Below, piece after piece: positions 36,801 through 45,782 of a DNA stretch of 48,663 nt. A program made the position numbers and the translations under genes. The notes under the pieces were generated by a model. The model was not told where the DNA came from. It was given only the letters and a program-made list of their open reading frames with translations, and ran no database searches. The stretch comes from Caulobacter sp. Root655 (GTDB lineage: Bacteria; Pseudomonadota; Alphaproteobacteria; Caulobacterales; Caulobacteraceae), in contig NZ_LMHC01000001.1 of NCBI RefSeq assembly GCF_001427665.1, positions 914,907 to 963,569 on the forward strand, read 5' to 3'. How positions within the stretch are numbered: the stretch's first letter is position 1; every line of letters starts with the position of its first letter.

Positions 36801-39800
36801 CTGTCGGACACCGACAACTACACCGTCACCATCACCGCGGTGAACGACGCGCCGGTGGTCAGCGGCGACGGCACGGAAACCCTGGCCGCGACCAACGAAG
36901 ATGTCGCCAACGCCGGCCTGACCAACACGGTCTCGGCCCTGTTCAGCGGCCAGTACGACGACAGCGCCGACCAGGTGACGGGCGGTTCGTCGGCCAACGC
37001 CTTCGCCGGCGTGGCCGTGGTCGCCAACGGCTCGTCGGCCGGAACCGGGCAGTGGCAGTATTATAACGGCTCCAGCTGGGTGAACGTCGGCGCGGCCTCG
37101 ACGGCGGCGGCGGTGACCCTCGCCGCCAGCGCCCCGCTGCGCTTCCTGCCGGCCACCGACTTCAACGGCCCGGCTCCGACCCTGACCGTCAAGCTGGTGG
37201 ACGCTTCCGGCGGCGCCCTGACCAACGGCGCGGTGGTCAACGTCACCACCAGCGGCGGCTCCACGCCTTACAGCGCCGGCACGGTGGTGCTCGACCATTC
37301 GGTCACCGCGATCAACGACGCCCCGGTCACCACTGGCGGCGCGGCGGTTACCCTGACCACGATCGGCGAGGATTCCGCGCCGGGCGCCGGCCAGACGGTC
37401 TCGTCGCTGTTCACCAGCCACTTCTCCGACGCCAAGGACCAGGTCTCGGGCGGCAGCACCGCCGACGCCCTGACCGGGATCGCCGTGACGGCCAACACCG
37501 CGACCGCCGCCCAGGGCGTGTACGAGTATTCCGACGACGGCGGTGGTTCGTGGCAGGCGCTGCCGGCCGTCTCGACCGCCGCCGCCTTCGTCCTCGACGC
37601 CAGCACCCTGGTGCGGTTCGTGCCGGCCGCCGACTATTCCGGCACGCCGCCGGCCCTGACCGTCTACATGATCGAGGACTCGTCGGGCGCGGTGACCACC
37701 GGCGCGATCGCCGACCTGACCACCACCGGCGGCTCGACCCCGTACGGCACGGCCATGACGCTGAGCATCACGGTCACTCCGACCAACGACGCGCCCGTGG
37801 TCAGCGGCTCGGCCACCCTGACGGCCGTCGCCGAAGACACCGCCGCCCCGGCCGGCCAGACCGTTTCGACCCTGTTCGGCTCGCACTTCAGCGATCCCGA
37901 TGTCGGCGACACCCTGGCCGGCGTGGCCATCACCGACAACGCCGTCACGACCCAAGGCATCTGGCAGTACTTCAACGGCGCCTGGATCACGATCGGCTCG
38001 CCGAGCGAGTCCGCGGCCCTGGTGCTGGCGGCCGGCACGCTGGTCCGCTTCCTGCCGACGGCCAACTTCAACGGCGCCGTGCCGGCCCTGACCGCCTACC
38101 TGATCGACAGTTCGGGTGGCGCGGTGACCACCGGCGCGCTCCTGGACGTCAGCGTCAACGGCGGCCAGACCCGGTTCAGCGACGCCAGCATCGACCTGAC
38201 CACCAGCATCACGGCGGTCAACGACACGCCCGTGGTCCCGGCCTCGGCCACCACGGTCGGCGCCACCGAACAGACGGCGGCGACCTTGCTGGGTTCGCTG
38301 ACGGTCTCCGACATCGACCTTGGCGCCCTGAACGGCGGCCTGGGCGATTTCGACGGCGCGGTCTTCACGGTCCAGCGCGCCTCGGCCAACGCCGTCGACA
38401 CCTTCTTCTTCGCCTCGGGCGGACTGTTCACGGTCAGCGGCGCCAACCTGCAGGTCGGGGGGCTGACCTTCGCCACCTTCAGCAGCGTCGCCGGCGTGCT
38501 GACCATCGCCTTCGACAGCTCGGCCGCCACGGCGACCACGGCGCTGGTCAACGACCTCATCAACCACATCACCTACACCAACCTCAGCGACGCGCCGCCC
38601 GCCAGCGTGACGCTGAACTACAGCCTGAACGACGGCGCGCCCGCCTCGGGCCAGGGCGCGGGCGGAGCCGCCTCGGCCGGTGGTTCGGTGCTGGTCAACA
38701 TCACCGGCGTCAACGACGCCCACACGGGCGGCGCGGCCGTCACCGGCACGGCGGCCGAGGACCAGGTCCTGACCGCGGTCTCGACCCTGGCCGACGTCGA
38801 CGGCATCGGCACGCTGCACTACCAGTGGCAGCACGACGTCGGCGGCGGCTACGTCAATGTCGGCGCCGACCAGTCGACCTACACCCTGGGCGACGGCGAC
38901 ATCGGCGGCGTGGTTCACGTGGTGATCTACTACACCGACGCCGGCGGCACGGTGGAATCGGCGACCAGCGCGCCGACCGTGGCGATCGCCGCCACCAACG
39001 ACGCCCCGACGGGTGGGGTGTCGGTCACCGGCACGGCGACCGAGAACCAGATCCTGACCGCCGACACCGCGACCCTGGCCGACTCCGATGGCCTGGGCAC
39101 GCTGCACTATGACTGGCAGCGCAACGTGGGCTCGGGCTTCGCCAGCATCGGCGCGGCCGACCAGGCGACCTACACCCTGGGCGACGACGACGTCGGCGGC
39201 ACGGTGCGGGTGGTGGTCAGCTACACCGACGGCCAGGGCTTCGCCAATTCGGTGACCAGCGCCGCCAGCGCCGCCATCGCCGGGGTCAACGACCCGCACA
39301 CCGGCGGGGTGTCGATCACCGGCACGCCGACCGAGGATCAGGTGCTGACCGCCGTCTCGACCCTGGCCGACGTCGATGGCATCGGCACGCTGCACTACCA
39401 GTGGCAGCACAACGTCGGCTCGGGTTACGTCAACATCGTCGGGGCCGCCGACCAGGCGACCTACACCCTGGGCGACGGCGACGTCGGCGGCGTGGTCCGG
39501 GTGGTGGTCAGCTACACCGACGACCAGGGCTTCTCCGAGAGCGCGACCAGCGCCGGCACGGCCTCGATCACCAACGTCAACGACGCCCCGACCGGCGGGG
39601 TGTCGCTCACCGGCACGGCGACCGAGAACCAGATCCTGACCGCCAACACCGCGGCCCTGGCCGACATCGATGGCCTGGGCACGCTGCACTACCAGTGGCA
39701 GCACAACGTCGGCTCGGGTTACGTCAACATCGTCGGAGCCCTCGACCAGGCGACCTACACCCTGGGTGACGCCGACGTCGGCGGCCTGGTCCGGGTGGTG

Positions 39801-42800
39801 GTCAGCTACACCGACCAGCAGGGCACGGCCGAGGCGGTGACCTCCGCCGGCTCCGCCGCCATCGCCGGCGTCAACGACCCCCACACCGGCGGGGTGTCGA
39901 TCACCGGCACGCCGACCGAGGACCAGGTGTTGACCGCCAACACCTCGACCCTGGCCGACGTCGATGGCGTGGGCGCGCTGCACTACCAGTGGCAGCACAA
40001 CGTCGGCTCGGGCTTCGTCAACATCGTCGGGGCCGCCGACCAGTCCACCTACACCCTGGGCGACGGCGACGTCGGCGGCGTGGTCCGGGTGGTGGTCAGC
40101 TACACCGACGACCAGGGCTTCGCCGAGAGCGCGACCAGCCCCGGCACCGCCTCGATCTCCAATGTCAACGACGCCCCGACCGGTGGGGTGGCCATCACCG
40201 GCACGCCGACCGAGAACCAGGTGCTGACCGCCGACACCTCGACCCTGGCCGACATCGATGGCCTGGGCACGCTGCACTACCAGTGGCAGCGCGACACCGG
40301 CTCGGGCTACGTCAACATCGTCGGAGCCCTCGACCAGGCGACCTACACCCTGGGCGACGCCGACGTCGGCGGCGTGGTCCGCGTGGTCGTCAGCTACACC
40401 GACCAGCAGGGCACGGCCGAGGCGGTGACCTCCGCCGGCTCCGCCGCCATCGCCGGCGTCAACGACCCGCACACCGGCGGGGTGTCGATCACCGGCACGC
40501 CGACCGAGAACCAGGTGCTGACCGCCGTCTCGACCCTGGCCGATCCCGATGGCCTGGGCACGCTGCACTACCAGTGGCAGCGCGACGTCGGTTCGGGCTT
40601 CGCCAACGTCGTCGGGGCCGCCGACCAGGCGACCTACACGCTGGGCGACGCCGATGTCGGCGGCGTGGTCCGGGTGGTGGTCAGCTACACCGACGGCCAG
40701 GGCTTCTCCGAGAGCGCGACCAGCGCCAGCTCCGCCGCGATCGCCAACGTCAACGACGTCCCGACCGGCACGGTGACCATCACCGGCACGGTCGCCGAGA
40801 ACGAAGTGCTGACCGCCAACGTCTCGGCCCTGGCCGACGCCGACGGTCTTGGGACCCTGCACTACCAGTGGCAGCGCGACAGCGGTTCGGGCTTCGTCAA
40901 TGTCGGGGTCGACCAGGCGACCTACACCCTGGACGATCCGGACGTCGGCGCCGTGATCCGCGTGGTGGTCAGCTACGTCGACCAGCAGGGCACGGCGGAA
41001 GCCAAGACCAGCACCGCGACCGTTCCGGTGGCCAACGGCAACGACCCCCACACCGGCGGGGTGTCGATCACCGGCACGGCGACCGAGGACCAGGTGCTGA
41101 CCGCGGTCTCGACCCTGGCCGATCTGGATGGCCTGGGCACGCTGCACTACCAGTGGCAGCGCGACACCGGCTCGGGCTTCGCCAACATCGCCGGGGCCCT
41201 CGACCAGGCGACCTACACCCTGGGCGACGCCGATGTCGGCGCCACCGTTCGGGTGGTGGTCAGCTATACCGACGGCGGCGGGTTCGCCGAGTCGGCGACC
41301 AGCGGCGCCACCGCCGCGGTGGCCAATATCAACGACCTTCCGACCGGCGCGGTGACCATCACCGGGACTCTGGCCGAGGACCAGGTGCTGACCGCCAACG
41401 TCTCGACCCTGGCCGACGCCGACGGGCTGGGTCCGTTGCACTACCAGTGGCAGCGCAACACCGGCTCGGGCTTCGTCAATGTCGGGACCGACCAGGCGAC
41501 CTACACCCTGGGCGACACCGACGTCAGCGCCACCTTCCGGGTGGTGGTCAGCTACACCGACCTGCACGCCACGCCGGAAAGCAAGACCAGCGCCGTCACC
41601 GCGCCGGTCGCCAACGTCAATGACGCGCCGATCGGCGTGAACGACGCCACCTCGGTGATCCAGCGTCTGTCCACCAGCGGCTCGGTGCGGACCAACGACA
41701 CCGACATCGACAACACCAACGCCAGCCTGGTGGTGACCAACGTCGCCTTCAACTTCACCCACGTGAACCAGGCGGTGGTGGCCGGCGGCACGGTGGTGAA
41801 CGGCGGCTTCGGCCAGCTGACGATCAATCCGGACGGCTCTTACACCTATGTCGCCAACCAGGAAGGCCTGATCATCGGCCAGGTGGTGACCGACAAGTTC
41901 GACTACACGGTCCGCGACCCGGGCGGCCTCACCTCGACGGCGCAGTTGACGGTGACCGTCACCGGCTCGGCGACCGGCGACGCCAACGCCAACATCATCA
42001 TCAGCGACGGCCTGGGCCACACCCTGACGGGACGTGGCGGGGCCGACACCCTGATCGGCAACGGCGGCGCAGACATCTTCGCCTATGAGGCCATCGGCGA
42101 CAGCACCCTGGCGGCCTACGACACCATCACCGACTTCGCCCACGGCGTGGACAGCCTGCGCCTGACGCCGTTGATGACCGCTTCGACCAAGCTGACCCTG
42201 GCCACCGACGGAACCAACCAGTTCCTCTATATCGACCAGAATGGCGACGGGGCTTCCGAAGGCGTGATCCTGGCCCTGGGCCAGGGCCTGCAGGTGAGCG
42301 ACATCGTCACCGGCGTCGCCAACCAGGGCTTCACGATCCTCGGTTCGAGCGGCGCGGACACCCTCACGGGCGGAAGCGGCGACGACGTCATCGCCGGCAA
42401 CGGGGGCGTCGACACCATCCGCGGCGGCGGCGGAGCCGACTTCCTGTACGGCGGCGCCGGGGCGGACACCTTCGTCTACGGCGCGGGCGACTCCACTCTC
42501 CTGCATTGGGACGTCATCGCCGACTTCGCGTCCGGCCAGGACAAGATCGACGTCTCGGCGGCGGACGGCGGCAATGTCGTCATCGCCCGCTTCGGCGCGA
42601 CCAGCTTCGTCTATTTCGGCGGCGTGGGGACCGGCTTCAGCGCGGTCCAGGTCTATGGCGACATCCAGGCCGCCGACCTGATCGTCAGCGGCGCCGTCAC
42701 TGGCGTGACCATGTTCGGCAGCTTCGGGAACGAGACGCTGCGCGGCGGGGCGGGCAAGGACGTCCTGGTCGGCGGACTGGGGCAGACCACCCTGATCGGC

Positions 42801-43547
42801 GGCGACGGCGCCGACATCCTCTATGGCGGGGCGGGGACCGACACCTTCCTCTACCAGTCGATCTCGCACTCGAACTTCACCGCCTACGACCTGATCATCG
42901 GCTTCACCTCCGGCACGGACAAGATCGACATCTCGGCGATCGACGGCGGCAAGATCACGCTCGCCCGCTACGAGGGCGTCACTTTCATCTATTCGGCTCC
43001 GGACTCGGGCGGCAACTTCCAGTCGGCCATCGCGGTGCAGGGCACGACGCTGAAGGGCACGGACCTGATCATCAGCGGCGGCGCCAACCAGGCCTTCACC
43101 CTGGTCGGCGACGGAGCCAGCCACAACGTCGCCGACGTGCTGGTGGGGGCCGGCGGCAACGACATTCTCTACGGGCTGGACGGCGCCGACACCCTGACGG
43201 GCGGCGGCGGGGCGGATTTCCTGGTCGGCGGAACCGGCGCGGACACCTTCGTGTTCCTCGCCGTCACGGACAGCAGCCCGATCGCTTCGGACCTGGTGTA
43301 CGACTTCACCAGCGCCCAGGGCGACCGCGTCAACCTGAGCGGCATCGACGCCAAGACCGGCGGCGGGGACGACGCCTTCACCGTGGTGACGACGTTCAGC
43401 AACGTCTCCGGCCAATTGATCATCGGGGCCGCCGACGGCTCGGGCTACCATCACCTGTCGGGCGACGTGAACGGCGACGGCGTGGCGGACTTCGTCATCG
43501 CCCTGCAAGTGATCGGCACGCTCACCGCGACGGACCTCATTCTCTAG
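33810..43547 (+). CDS. Giant RTX/cadherin-like repeat protein, probable type I secreted adhesin
   Basis: A 3245-residue protein. Residues about 13-363 hold seven ~50-residue repeats (ELDGAS...GGTTYLFVAG), fitting a seven-bladed beta-propeller. About 370-720 are another propeller-like region (LVYVNSDGLNHT, GLFYVLSGGG). About 720-1633 are cadherin/Ig-like domains ending in VNDAPV, three of them close copies. About 1634-2602 are ten ~97-residue repeats. About 2603-2720 form a VCBS-like domain. From about 2721 four RTX blocks (GGADTLIGNGGAD type) bind Ca2+, each followed by an ADTFVY...DF.SG.DKIDVS module. The C-terminus ends ATDLIL, an acidic residue plus hydrophobics as in PrtD-type substrates, and no N-terminal signal peptide is seen. 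AAAGGA lies 7 bases before the ATG. Adhesion is inferred; the exporter at 1.2-4.3 kb is a candidate. Confidence 0.92.
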   Translation: MSIVLTNNDNETDAGALELDGASAVTSAEIGGTTYVFVAGGLDDGISVFSLALNGTLTNVANITDSGSLNLLGVSGLTTVVVNGNTYLVVAGAADDGVSLLRVGANGVPTLVSSVADSGTLHLDGVSRVASATVGGNAYLFTAGTNDDGISVFRVRGDGSLAAVTDLDDTGTFELDGVKGLTTAVIGGNTFLFAAGSVDDGVSVFQVSAAGLLTHTSSITDAGALELDGASDVATATVGGTTYLFVGGSVDNGVSVFSVSSGGALTSVDNVTDTASLRLTGAQGLSVSVLGATTYLTVGGTENGVSIFKVETDGSLTFVDNKDDAGSLELGGATTTTTATVGGTTYTVAAGATDDGLSVLGTQPTGQVWYLTQGGTTDARLVYVNSDGLNHTTVFDNNPTTDLGTGFPEDVVLDTAAGLFYVLSGGGDGSNSRILVGHIGSATPPTAVETFNATDDLVYAMHIDNISEKLYVSYIDVGAGFGNGTQGIKVYDYNTTTGALSNEQFLVTQTTAGITQSGTGTGIFIPRDFDIDATRGFLYFTNVSLGSSVETNMVWRLDLNNITAAAVKLAPQAQFPLDGDGTDFTTANGIITDVEIDVSSNRAYFLTHAEDTFDPAAENALWMVASASTTNGSGNAVQVAVVGVTAADFYPGDMTLDEVNNILYIESENVTDGNASSDDDVIWVFQLDAAGTTATLINTITPGFGATANIGGMQFNVLPTLSGLSGTATQVVEQAAVGSAPALLTVAPTITDVESDHLAGATVQITGGKFSSNESSTADDHLGYGAGGAISGTIGGTNITLSWNAATETLTLTGYDTLANYQTALAQIRYWTTGDNPTNYGINTTRTITWTVSDGSPDVPGGAQNSGTTTVTLSAVNDAPVNGTVSSATGNEDTNIAVTGLQIGDVDANPGITDVAVSLAVTKGVLTLLTNVAGGLTSGDIVGNGTASITLTATLNQINATLAATNGLLFTGTTNVNGTATLTVVVNDGGNTGSGGALSDTDNYTVTITAVNDAPVVSGDGTETLAATNEDVANAGLTNTVSALFSGQYDDSADQVTGGSSANAFAGVAVVANGSSAGTGQWQYYNGSSWVNVGAASTAAAVTLAASAPLRFLPATDFNGPAPTLTVKLVDASGGALTNGAVVNVTTSGGSTPYSAGTVVLDHSVTAINDAPVTTGGAAVTLTTIGEDSAPGAGQTVSSLFTSHFSDAKDQVSGGSTADALTGIAVTANTATAAQGVYEYSDDGGGSWQALPAVSTAAAFVLDASTLVRFVPAADYSGTPPALTVYMIEDSSGAVTTGAIADLTTTGGSTPYGTAMTLSITVTPTNDAPVVSGSATLTAVAEDTAAPAGQTVSTLFGSHFSDPDVGDTLAGVAITDNAVTTQGIWQYFNGAWITIGSPSESAALVLAAGTLVRFLPTANFNGAVPALTAYLIDSSGGAVTTGALLDVSVNGGQTRFSDASIDLTTSITAVNDTPVVPASATTVGATEQTAATLLGSLTVSDIDLGALNGGLGDFDGAVFTVQRASANAVDTFFFASGGLFTVSGANLQVGGLTFATFSSVAGVLTIAFDSSAATATTALVNDLINHITYTNLSDAPPASVTLNYSLNDGAPASGQGAGGAASAGGSVLVNITGVNDAHTGGAAVTGTAAEDQVLTAVSTLADVDGIGTLHYQWQHDVGGGYVNVGADQSTYTLGDGDIGGVVHVVIYYTDAGGTVESATSAPTVAIAATNDAPTGGVSVTGTATENQILTADTATLADSDGLGTLHYDWQRNVGSGFASIGAADQATYTLGDDDVGGTVRVVVSYTDGQGFANSVTSAASAAIAGVNDPHTGGVSITGTPTEDQVLTAVSTLADVDGIGTLHYQWQHNVGSGYVNIVGAADQATYTLGDGDVGGVVRVVVSYTDDQGFSESATSAGTASITNVNDAPTGGVSLTGTATENQILTANTAALADIDGLGTLHYQWQHNVGSGYVNIVGALDQATYTLGDADVGGLVRVVVSYTDQQGTAEAVTSAGSAAIAGVNDPHTGGVSITGTPTEDQVLTANTSTLADVDGVGALHYQWQHNVGSGFVNIVGAADQSTYTLGDGDVGGVVRVVVSYTDDQGFAESATSPGTASISNVNDAPTGGVAITGTPTENQVLTADTSTLADIDGLGTLHYQWQRDTGSGYVNIVGALDQATYTLGDADVGGVVRVVVSYTDQQGTAEAVTSAGSAAIAGVNDPHTGGVSITGTPTENQVLTAVSTLADPDGLGTLHYQWQRDVGSGFANVVGAADQATYTLGDADVGGVVRVVVSYTDGQGFSESATSASSAAIANVNDVPTGTVTITGTVAENEVLTANVSALADADGLGTLHYQWQRDSGSGFVNVGVDQATYTLDDPDVGAVIRVVVSYVDQQGTAEAKTSTATVPVANGNDPHTGGVSITGTATEDQVLTAVSTLADLDGLGTLHYQWQRDTGSGFANIAGALDQATYTLGDADVGATVRVVVSYTDGGGFAESATSGATAAVANINDLPTGAVTITGTLAEDQVLTANVSTLADADGLGPLHYQWQRNTGSGFVNVGTDQATYTLGDTDVSATFRVVVSYTDLHATPESKTSAVTAPVANVNDAPIGVNDATSVIQRLSTSGSVRTNDTDIDNTNASLVVTNVAFNFTHVNQAVVAGGTVVNGGFGQLTINPDGSYTYVANQEGLIIGQVVTDKFDYTVRDPGGLTSTAQLTVTVTGSATGDANANIIISDGLGHTLTGRGGADTLIGNGGADIFAYEAIGDSTLAAYDTITDFAHGVDSLRLTPLMTASTKLTLATDGTNQFLYIDQNGDGASEGVILALGQGLQVSDIVTGVANQGFTILGSSGADTLTGGSGDDVIAGNGGVDTIRGGGGADFLYGGAGADTFVYGAGDSTLLHWDVIADFASGQDKIDVSAADGGNVVIARFGATSFVYFGGVGTGFSAVQVYGDIQAADLIVSGAVTGVTMFGSFGNETLRGGAGKDVLVGGLGQTTLIGGDGADILYGGAGTDTFLYQSISHSNFTAYDLIIGFTSGTDKIDISAIDGGKITLARYEGVTFIYSAPDSGGNFQSAIAVQGTTLKGTDLIISGGANQAFTLVGDGASHNVADVLVGAGGNDILYGLDGADTLTGGGGADFLVGGTGADTFVFLAVTDSSPIASDLVYDFTSAQGDRVNLSGIDAKTGGGDDAFTVVTTFSNVSGQLIIGAADGSGYHHLSGDVNGDGVADFVIALQVIGTLTATDLIL
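33846..34899 (+). repeat. Seven-fold ~50-residue repeat, predicted beta-propeller
   Basis: Seven units within the giant protein share ELDG..G-[LV]-x-x-A-x-[VI]-GG-x-x-[YF]-L-x-x-[AV]-GG-x-DDG-[VI]-S-[VL]-F. Counting by the ELDG-like step gives ELDGAS, NLLGVS, HLDGVS, ELDGVK, ELDGAS, RLTGAQ and ELGGAT, exactly seven. Confidence 0.75.
38709..41616 (+). repeat. Ten tandem ~291-bp Ig-like repeats in the giant gene
   Basis: Ten units of about 97 residues with the core LHYQWQ, DQATYTLGD, VRVVVSYTD. They alternate between a type ending in GQGFSESATS and a type with DQQGTAEAVTS, so the higher-order period is about 582 bp. Long stretches are nearly identical in DNA, which points to recent duplication. 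Confidence 0.9.
41970..43300 (+). repeat. RTX Ca2+-binding blocks in the giant gene
   Basis: Four clusters of nonapeptide-type repeats (GGADTLIGN, GGSGDDVIAG, GGDGADILYG, LDGADTLTGG), each followed by a short serralysin-like module with DF-x-SG-x-DKIDVS. This is the usual C-terminal fold of type I secreted proteins, which folds outside the cell on binding Ca2+. Confidence 0.9.
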
Positions 43548-43650
43548 AGTGCTTTCGAGCGAAGTGGATACCGGTTCGCGTGAAGAAAACGCGCCAAAAC
43601 AAAAGACTAGAGCGCCCGGCCTGATGCAATCAGGTCGGGAAACGCTCTAG
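43548..43650. repeat. Dispersed alphaproteobacterial-type repeat with terminator-like hairpin
   Basis: Follows the giant gene directly. GTGGATACCGGTTCGCGTGA and nearby AAAACGCG are a wording I know from many alphaproteobacterial intergenic regions. It ends in a hairpin at 43607-43650 with outer arms CTAGAGCG / CGCTCTAG and inner arms CCTGAT / ATCAGG. It may end the giant transcript. The remaining bases to 43784 hold no gene. Confidence 0.65.
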
Positions 43651-43784
43651 GGGGACGCTACGCGCTCAATCAAGGATATTGCTTTGATGCTGGCGCAACC
43701 TAAGCTGTTGAACGGTCGGGCCGAGTCGCCCGGCTGCTCAACAGGCGCCCGCCGTCAGAAGCGCCGGTCAGATCGGAGGACGCC

Positions 43785-45782
43785 GTGACCCGCACCCTCA
43801 GCGCCAGCGCCCAGGCGCCGCGCGATCCGTCGTTCAAGCGGCTCGACGGCCAGGCCCTGCGGGCCATCGCCCAGGCGGCGGTCGACGTCGAGCTGTTCAC
43901 GATCCCGCTCTACATGACCAGCCTCTACTCGATCCAGGGCATGCACGCGATCACCGGGCAGGGGAACGACTTCTACCAGGGTCGGCTGTGGCCGGGCTCC
44001 AAGACCTCGGCCAGTCCCAAGACCGCCAACGACCAGGCGTTCAACCTGGTCTTCTCGGTGTTCATCCAGGAGATGCTGCACCTGCAGATGGCCGCCAACA
44101 TGGCCACGGTGGTGGGCGTCAGTCCCAGCTTCACCGCCACGGCCCTGCAGGACGACCGTCACGGCTGGACCTGCTATGGCCCGAGCAACAGCGTCATTCC
44201 CAACATCATCGACCTGAGGGACACCGTCGCCCACGAGGACGTGCCGGTGAACGTCGGGCCGCTGTCGGAAACGCTGGTGCGGTTGTTCCTGGCCATCGAG
44301 CAGCCGGAGATCGACGCCAAGGCCAACATCAAGCCCGGCAAGGAAAATGACTATTTCCCCACGGTCCCGTTCGCGACCTGGAAGCCCGGCCAGCCCCTGC
44401 CGATGTTCGGCACCATCGGCTGGATGTACCAGTGCTACTACGACTATCTGAGCCTGACCTATACCGACGGCTCCACCCTGTGGGACGCGGTGTTCAAGTC
44501 CTCGGCCGTGCAGAACGACCTGTTCAACAGCTTCTCCTCGCCCGGCCACCCGATGCGCGAGTTCATGGGCTTCGAGACCACCATCGCCACGACGGACAAG
44601 GCCATCGCCTACGAGCAGATGATCGCGATGATGGACGCCATCACCGACCAGGGCGAGGGCAGCGAGATCGTCCGACGCCCGGCCCTGCTGAAGGCGGTCA
44701 AGCCGAAGTACCAGCCGTCCGACACCGCCCTGCGGGCCGACTATCCCAGCTATGACGACACCGGCGCCCAGATCCGCTCGGCCGACGCCGTGGCCCGCTA
44801 CGACAACGACGGCCTGGATCACTACGAGCGCTTTCAGAAGGTTCGCGACCTGCTGCCCCAGGTGGTCACCTGGCCGCAATGGCTGGCCAAGTCCGGCGGC
44901 TGGACCGCCGATCAGCTGGTGGGCCCGGGCTACGACCCGGCCAATCCCCTGAAGCTGCCGACCCCGGACGAGCTGGCCACGGCGCTCAACGCCTTGAACG
45001 ATCCGGCGGCGCGGGCCGACAGCCACAAGCTGCTGAGCCAGGCGGTGATCGGCGCCATCGCCGGGGTGACCAAGGTGCTGGACGACTACTGGACGCCGCC
45101 GGCCACCGGCCCGGTGCTGTTCCCGTTCCCGTCGATGGCCGGCTCCGGCGACCGCATGTCGATCGCCTGGGCGGTGCTGGGCCTGACCCCCGACCTGTCG
45201 ATCGGCCTGGGCGAGCCGACCTCCGGCAAGCTCTACCACTCCTGCCAGGGCCTGGACTTCGACCGGACCGGCGACAACAGCTGCGCCGCGGTGGAGATCT
45301 TCCACACCTGCCGGGGCTCCAACCTCTGCCACGCCCAGGGCGGCTGCGGCTTCGTGCAGCCAGTCGGTGGCGGCGGCAACTGCGGCTCGGCGGTGGTGGT
45401 GCGGACCGTCGCCGCCGTCACCGACGACCAGTCGTCTCCCGGGGTGGCGGCTGGCTGCGGCCTGCCGCCCCAGAAGCTGTACTCGGCCCCCAGCGACAAC
45501 AAGTGCGGCGGGTTTGGCGGCTGCGCCGTGCCGATCTCGGCCTCGCAGGTCTTCCCGGGCGGCGGCCAGATGCAGCTGTTCGACTATGTGCAGGACGACA
45601 AGGGCAAGGACGGCTGGATGTCCGTGCCGTTCGGCGAGCCGATGTTCTACGACCGCGGCGAGAAGGTGCACGACGTGGCCTACCGCGCCTACCAGGCGGT
45701 GATGGCGCACCGGGGCAAGCCGATTCCGGCCGGTCCGCCGGCCGCGGACAACCTGCGCCTCGTCTTCCCGCCGTCCACCTGA
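43785..45782 (+). CDS. Ferritin-like (VioB/iminophenyl-pyruvate dimer synthase-type) protein with Cys-rich C-terminus
   Basis: A 665-residue protein, probably cytosolic since no signal peptide is seen. The N-terminal half is a ferritin-like domain of the VioB family (IPD synthase-type): E36 in [12 protein letters not shown] and E96-x-x-H99 in [14 protein letters not shown] look like metal ligands. The C-terminal part (about 480-590) has nine Cys (487, 500, 509, 515, 521, 533, 558, 574, 580). The wording CQG...GDNSCA...HTCRG recalls bufferin-type DUF2282 peptides (CYG...GKNDCA...HSCAG). GTG start with CGGAGGAC upstream; the stop overlaps the next ATG (TGATG). I infer that the DUF692 enzyme modifies its Cys. 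This is untested. Confidence 0.85.
   Translation: MTRTLSASAQAPRDPSFKRLDGQALRAIAQAAVDVELFTIPLYMTSLYSIQGMHAITGQGNDFYQGRLWPGSKTSASPKTANDQAFNLVFSVFIQEMLHLQMAANMATVVGVSPSFTATALQDDRHGWTCYGPSNSVIPNIIDLRDTVAHEDVPVNVGPLSETLVRLFLAIEQPEIDAKANIKPGKENDYFPTVPFATWKPGQPLPMFGTIGWMYQCYYDYLSLTYTDGSTLWDAVFKSSAVQNDLFNSFSSPGHPMREFMGFETTIATTDKAIAYEQMIAMMDAITDQGEGSEIVRRPALLKAVKPKYQPSDTALRADYPSYDDTGAQIRSADAVARYDNDGLDHYERFQKVRDLLPQVVTWPQWLAKSGGWTADQLVGPGYDPANPLKLPTPDELATALNALNDPAARADSHKLLSQAVIGAIAGVTKVLDDYWTPPATGPVLFPFPSMAGSGDRMSIAWAVLGLTPDLSIGLGEPTSGKLYHSCQGLDFDRTGDNSCAAVEIFHTCRGSNLCHAQGGCGFVQPVGGGGNCGSAVVVRTVAAVTDDQSSPGVAAGCGLPPQKLYSAPSDNKCGGFGGCAVPISASQVFPGGGQMQLFDYVQDDKGKDGWMSVPFGEPMFYDRGEKVHDVAYRAYQAVMAHRGKPIPAGPPAADNLRLVFPPST

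Noticed and set aside
38709..41616. CRISPR array
   Set aside because: The repeats are ~291 bp, in frame and coding. No short repeats with unique spacers occur.
34188..43508. Open reading frame of over 3100 codons on the minus strand opposite the giant protein
   Set aside because: It mirrors the GC-rich, repeat-bearing coding strand, has no domain and no ribosome site. The plus-strand RTX, cadherin-like and propeller motifs show which strand is real.
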